Of a stretch of 7,457 bases of DNA, positions 6,158-7,457 are shown piece after piece; position 1 is the stretch's first letter, and every line of letters starts with the position of its first letter. The notes beneath the pieces were generated by a model. It did no database searches. It was given only the letters and a program-made list of their open reading frames with translations, and was not told where the DNA came from. The position numbers and the translations under genes were made by a program. Source of the stretch: Bacillota bacterium (GTDB taxonomy: Bacteria > Bacillota > Clostridia > UBA1381); NCBI GenBank assembly GCA_021205715.1, contig JAJPXA010000215.1:1-7457 (forward strand), given 5' to 3'.

Positions 6158-6466
6158 GTGGAGGACGTTATCAGACGTATAATTTCGATAGAGGAGAAGG
6201 CGCAGGACGTTTTCTCGGACGCGAAAAAAGCGGAAACCGAATTTGACGAGCGCGTCGAAGAGGATTCCCGCTCGTTAAGTATGAAAATCAAAACCCGCGC
6301 CGCGAATAAATGCGCGCAGGTAAAAGAAGCCGAGGAAAAGGCGGCAAATGAAAAAATCGCCGGCATCGTAAAAAAATCCGAGGCGCAAATAGCCGAAATC
6401 GAGGAAAAATACAGAAAAAACAAAGACAAATGGGTCGACGACATTGTTAATCGTATAGTGGGGTGA
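6158..6466 (+). CDS. V/A-type ATPase peripheral stalk subunit G/H
   Basis: This is a 102-residue, highly charged, Ala/Glu/Lys-rich helix with coiled-coil character from about residue 8 to 92. It has no membrane segment and few hydrophobic residues. Its composition and length suit the small stalk subunit (G/H, ntpF/atpH-like) that pairs with subunit E to brace the V1/A1 head against rotation. Sequence alone would not separate it from other coiled coils; the assignment rests on the subunit C gene that starts four bases after its stop. The GTG start is supported by GGGAGG at 6144-6149, eight bases away. It follows the UPF0210 gene by 32 bases without a terminator, so it may be read from an upstream promoter. 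Confidence 0.75.
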   Translation: MEDVIRRIISIEEKAQDVFSDAKKAETEFDERVEEDSRSLSMKIKTRAANKCAQVKEAEEKAANEKIAGIVKKSEAQIAEIEEKYRKNKDKWVDDIVNRIVG

Positions 6467-6470
6467 GTGA

Positions 6471-7457
6471 ATGTCTGCTCAATATGCGGCAATAGCCGCA
6501 AAGCTTAAAGCTATGTACGCGAAAACGATAAGCGACGCAGAAATGGCGCAGCTTGCCGAAAAGCAAACTGTCGGCGAAATATGCGATTACTTAAAATCCA
6601 CAGAGGCGTACCGAGATGTCCTGGAGGATATTGACGAGGAGAACGCGCACAGAGGAATTATAGAGCTGCGTATGAAGAAAAAGCTGATGGACGACTTTTT
6701 CAGAATTTACGAGTTCAGCGACAGGCAGTTTATGACCGTTATGGATTTTGTGTTCCGGCGCCGCGAGGTCGAATTTCTGAAAAACGAGATACACTATATC
6801 TATACAAAGGATGAAAGAAAGCCGAAACCCGAGGCGGAAAGCGCCTTTGAGAGCTTTTTTGAAAAATACACAAAAATCGACAAAGACGCTATGCAAAACG
6901 CGAAAACCCTTGACGACTGCTATGCCGCGTGTAAAAACACCTGCTATGCCGAGCCGCTGGGACGCGCGGCAAATCTTAACGCGGACTTTTTCACGACCGG
7001 AACGCTTCTGGACGCGTATTATTTTCAGCTTACGCGCAGGGACATCAAATCGAAAATACCCGCCAATCACTCAAAGGGCATAAAAAGAATTATCGGAACC
7101 ACCGTTGATATGCTCAATCTCTTGTGGATATACAGAGGAAAGAAGTATTTCAATTTTGCGAACGAGATGATTTTCACCTATATCTTAAATATGCCCTACC
7201 GCCTGACGCGTGAAACGATAAAGCGCCTCGCGGACTCCGAGAGCGTGGATGCGTTTTTGGACGCCGCGCGGAAAACCCCGTACGCCGCCTTGTTTGACGG
7301 CGTCGAGGACGGTGTTTTCCCCGAGGAAAATTATCAGTATATGGAACACAAAATCGCAAAAAGCGTGTTCCGCCTTGAAACCGATTCCCCCGCGGCAATC
7401 ATAGCATACGACAGACTCAAAAGCTATGAGATATGGCGTATTACCATTATAATAGAG
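6471..7457 (+). CDS. V/A-type ATPase subunit C (AC39/subunit d family), 3' end outside window
   Basis: The frame is open from ATG 6471 to the window edge, 329 codons without a stop. The AC39 subunit is the central cone that links the rotor shaft (D/F) to the membrane ring. Family features seen are the N-terminal helix QYAAIAAKLKAMYAK (4-18), EVEFLKNEI (99-107), LDAYYFQ (180-186), the VDMLNLLWIYRGKKYFN block (212-228), and YDRLKSYEIWRITIIIE (313-329), corresponding to the Ke-x-Ei-x-n-I-x-x-I-x-eG-iRY end of the family. Members are about 330-350 residues, so probably only around 5-15 residues are missing. The ribosome binding site is weak (GGGGTGA at 6460-6466), overlapping the stop of the upstream gene, which suggests translational coupling. 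Further ATPase subunits should follow. Confidence 0.85.
   Translation, partial: MSAQYAAIAAKLKAMYAKTISDAEMAQLAEKQTVGEICDYLKSTEAYRDVLEDIDEENAHRGIIELRMKKKLMDDFFRIYEFSDRQFMTVMDFVFRRREVEFLKNEIHYIYTKDERKPKPEAESAFESFFEKYTKIDKDAMQNAKTLDDCYAACKNTCYAEPLGRAANLNADFFTTGTLLDAYYFQLTRRDIKSKIPANHSKGIKRIIGTTVDMLNLLWIYRGKKYFNFANEMIFTYILNMPYRLTRETIKRLADSESVDAFLDAARKTPYAALFDGVEDGVFPEENYQYMEHKIAKSVFRLETDSPAAIIAYDRLKSYEIWRITIIIE

Noticed and set aside
6591..7070. 159-codon open frame on the minus strand, opposite the ATPase subunit C gene
   Set aside because: The plus-strand frame is open for 329 codons with AC39 family features and an upstream ATPase stalk gene.

Overview
The window looks like ordinary chromosome from a low-to-intermediate GC Bacillota, most likely a gut-type Clostridia. 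The reasons are strong AGGAGG-type ribosome binding sites, frequent ATA and AGA codons beside many GCG/GAG codons, monofunctional hom, thrB and lysC genes in one cluster, the UPF0237-UPF0210 gene pair, and a V/A-type ATPase operon in a bacterium. All eight genes lie on the + strand with short gaps, and no stretch over 300 bases lacks a gene. I see no phage, insertion sequence, CRISPR array, tRNA or rRNA.

Region 1 (1-3592) is an aspartate-family amino acid operon. An AT-rich leader carries a promoter-like element and a 13-bp palindrome. It is followed by hom (homoserine dehydrogenase), thrB (homoserine kinase, overlapping hom by one base) and lysC (aspartate kinase, 21 bases on). Together they cover the first step of the pathway and the steps from aspartate semialdehyde to O-phosphohomoserine; asd and thrC are not in the window. 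An intrinsic terminator-like hairpin follows lysC. lysC contains a near-perfect Shine-Dalgarno and GTG at the position where Bacillus LysC starts its separate regulatory beta subunit.

Region 2 (3611-4452) holds rlmB, a SPOUT-class 23S rRNA 2'-O-methyltransferase. Its 3' end is partly duplicated 80 bases downstream, and one extra base in an A5 run would fuse the second copy to the gene.

Region 3 (4453-6125) is a conserved two-gene unit of unknown function: a small stand-alone ACT-domain protein (UPF0237) and a UPF0210/DUF711 protein with a PFL-like fold.

Region 4 (6158-7457) starts a V/A-type ATPase operon with a coiled-coil stalk subunit (G/H) followed directly by subunit C, which runs off the window end.

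I see no clearly novel system. The items most worth a second look are the internal lysC start, the rlmB tail duplication with its frameshift, the degenerate regulatory domain of Hom, and the uncharacterised ACT-UPF0210 pair.
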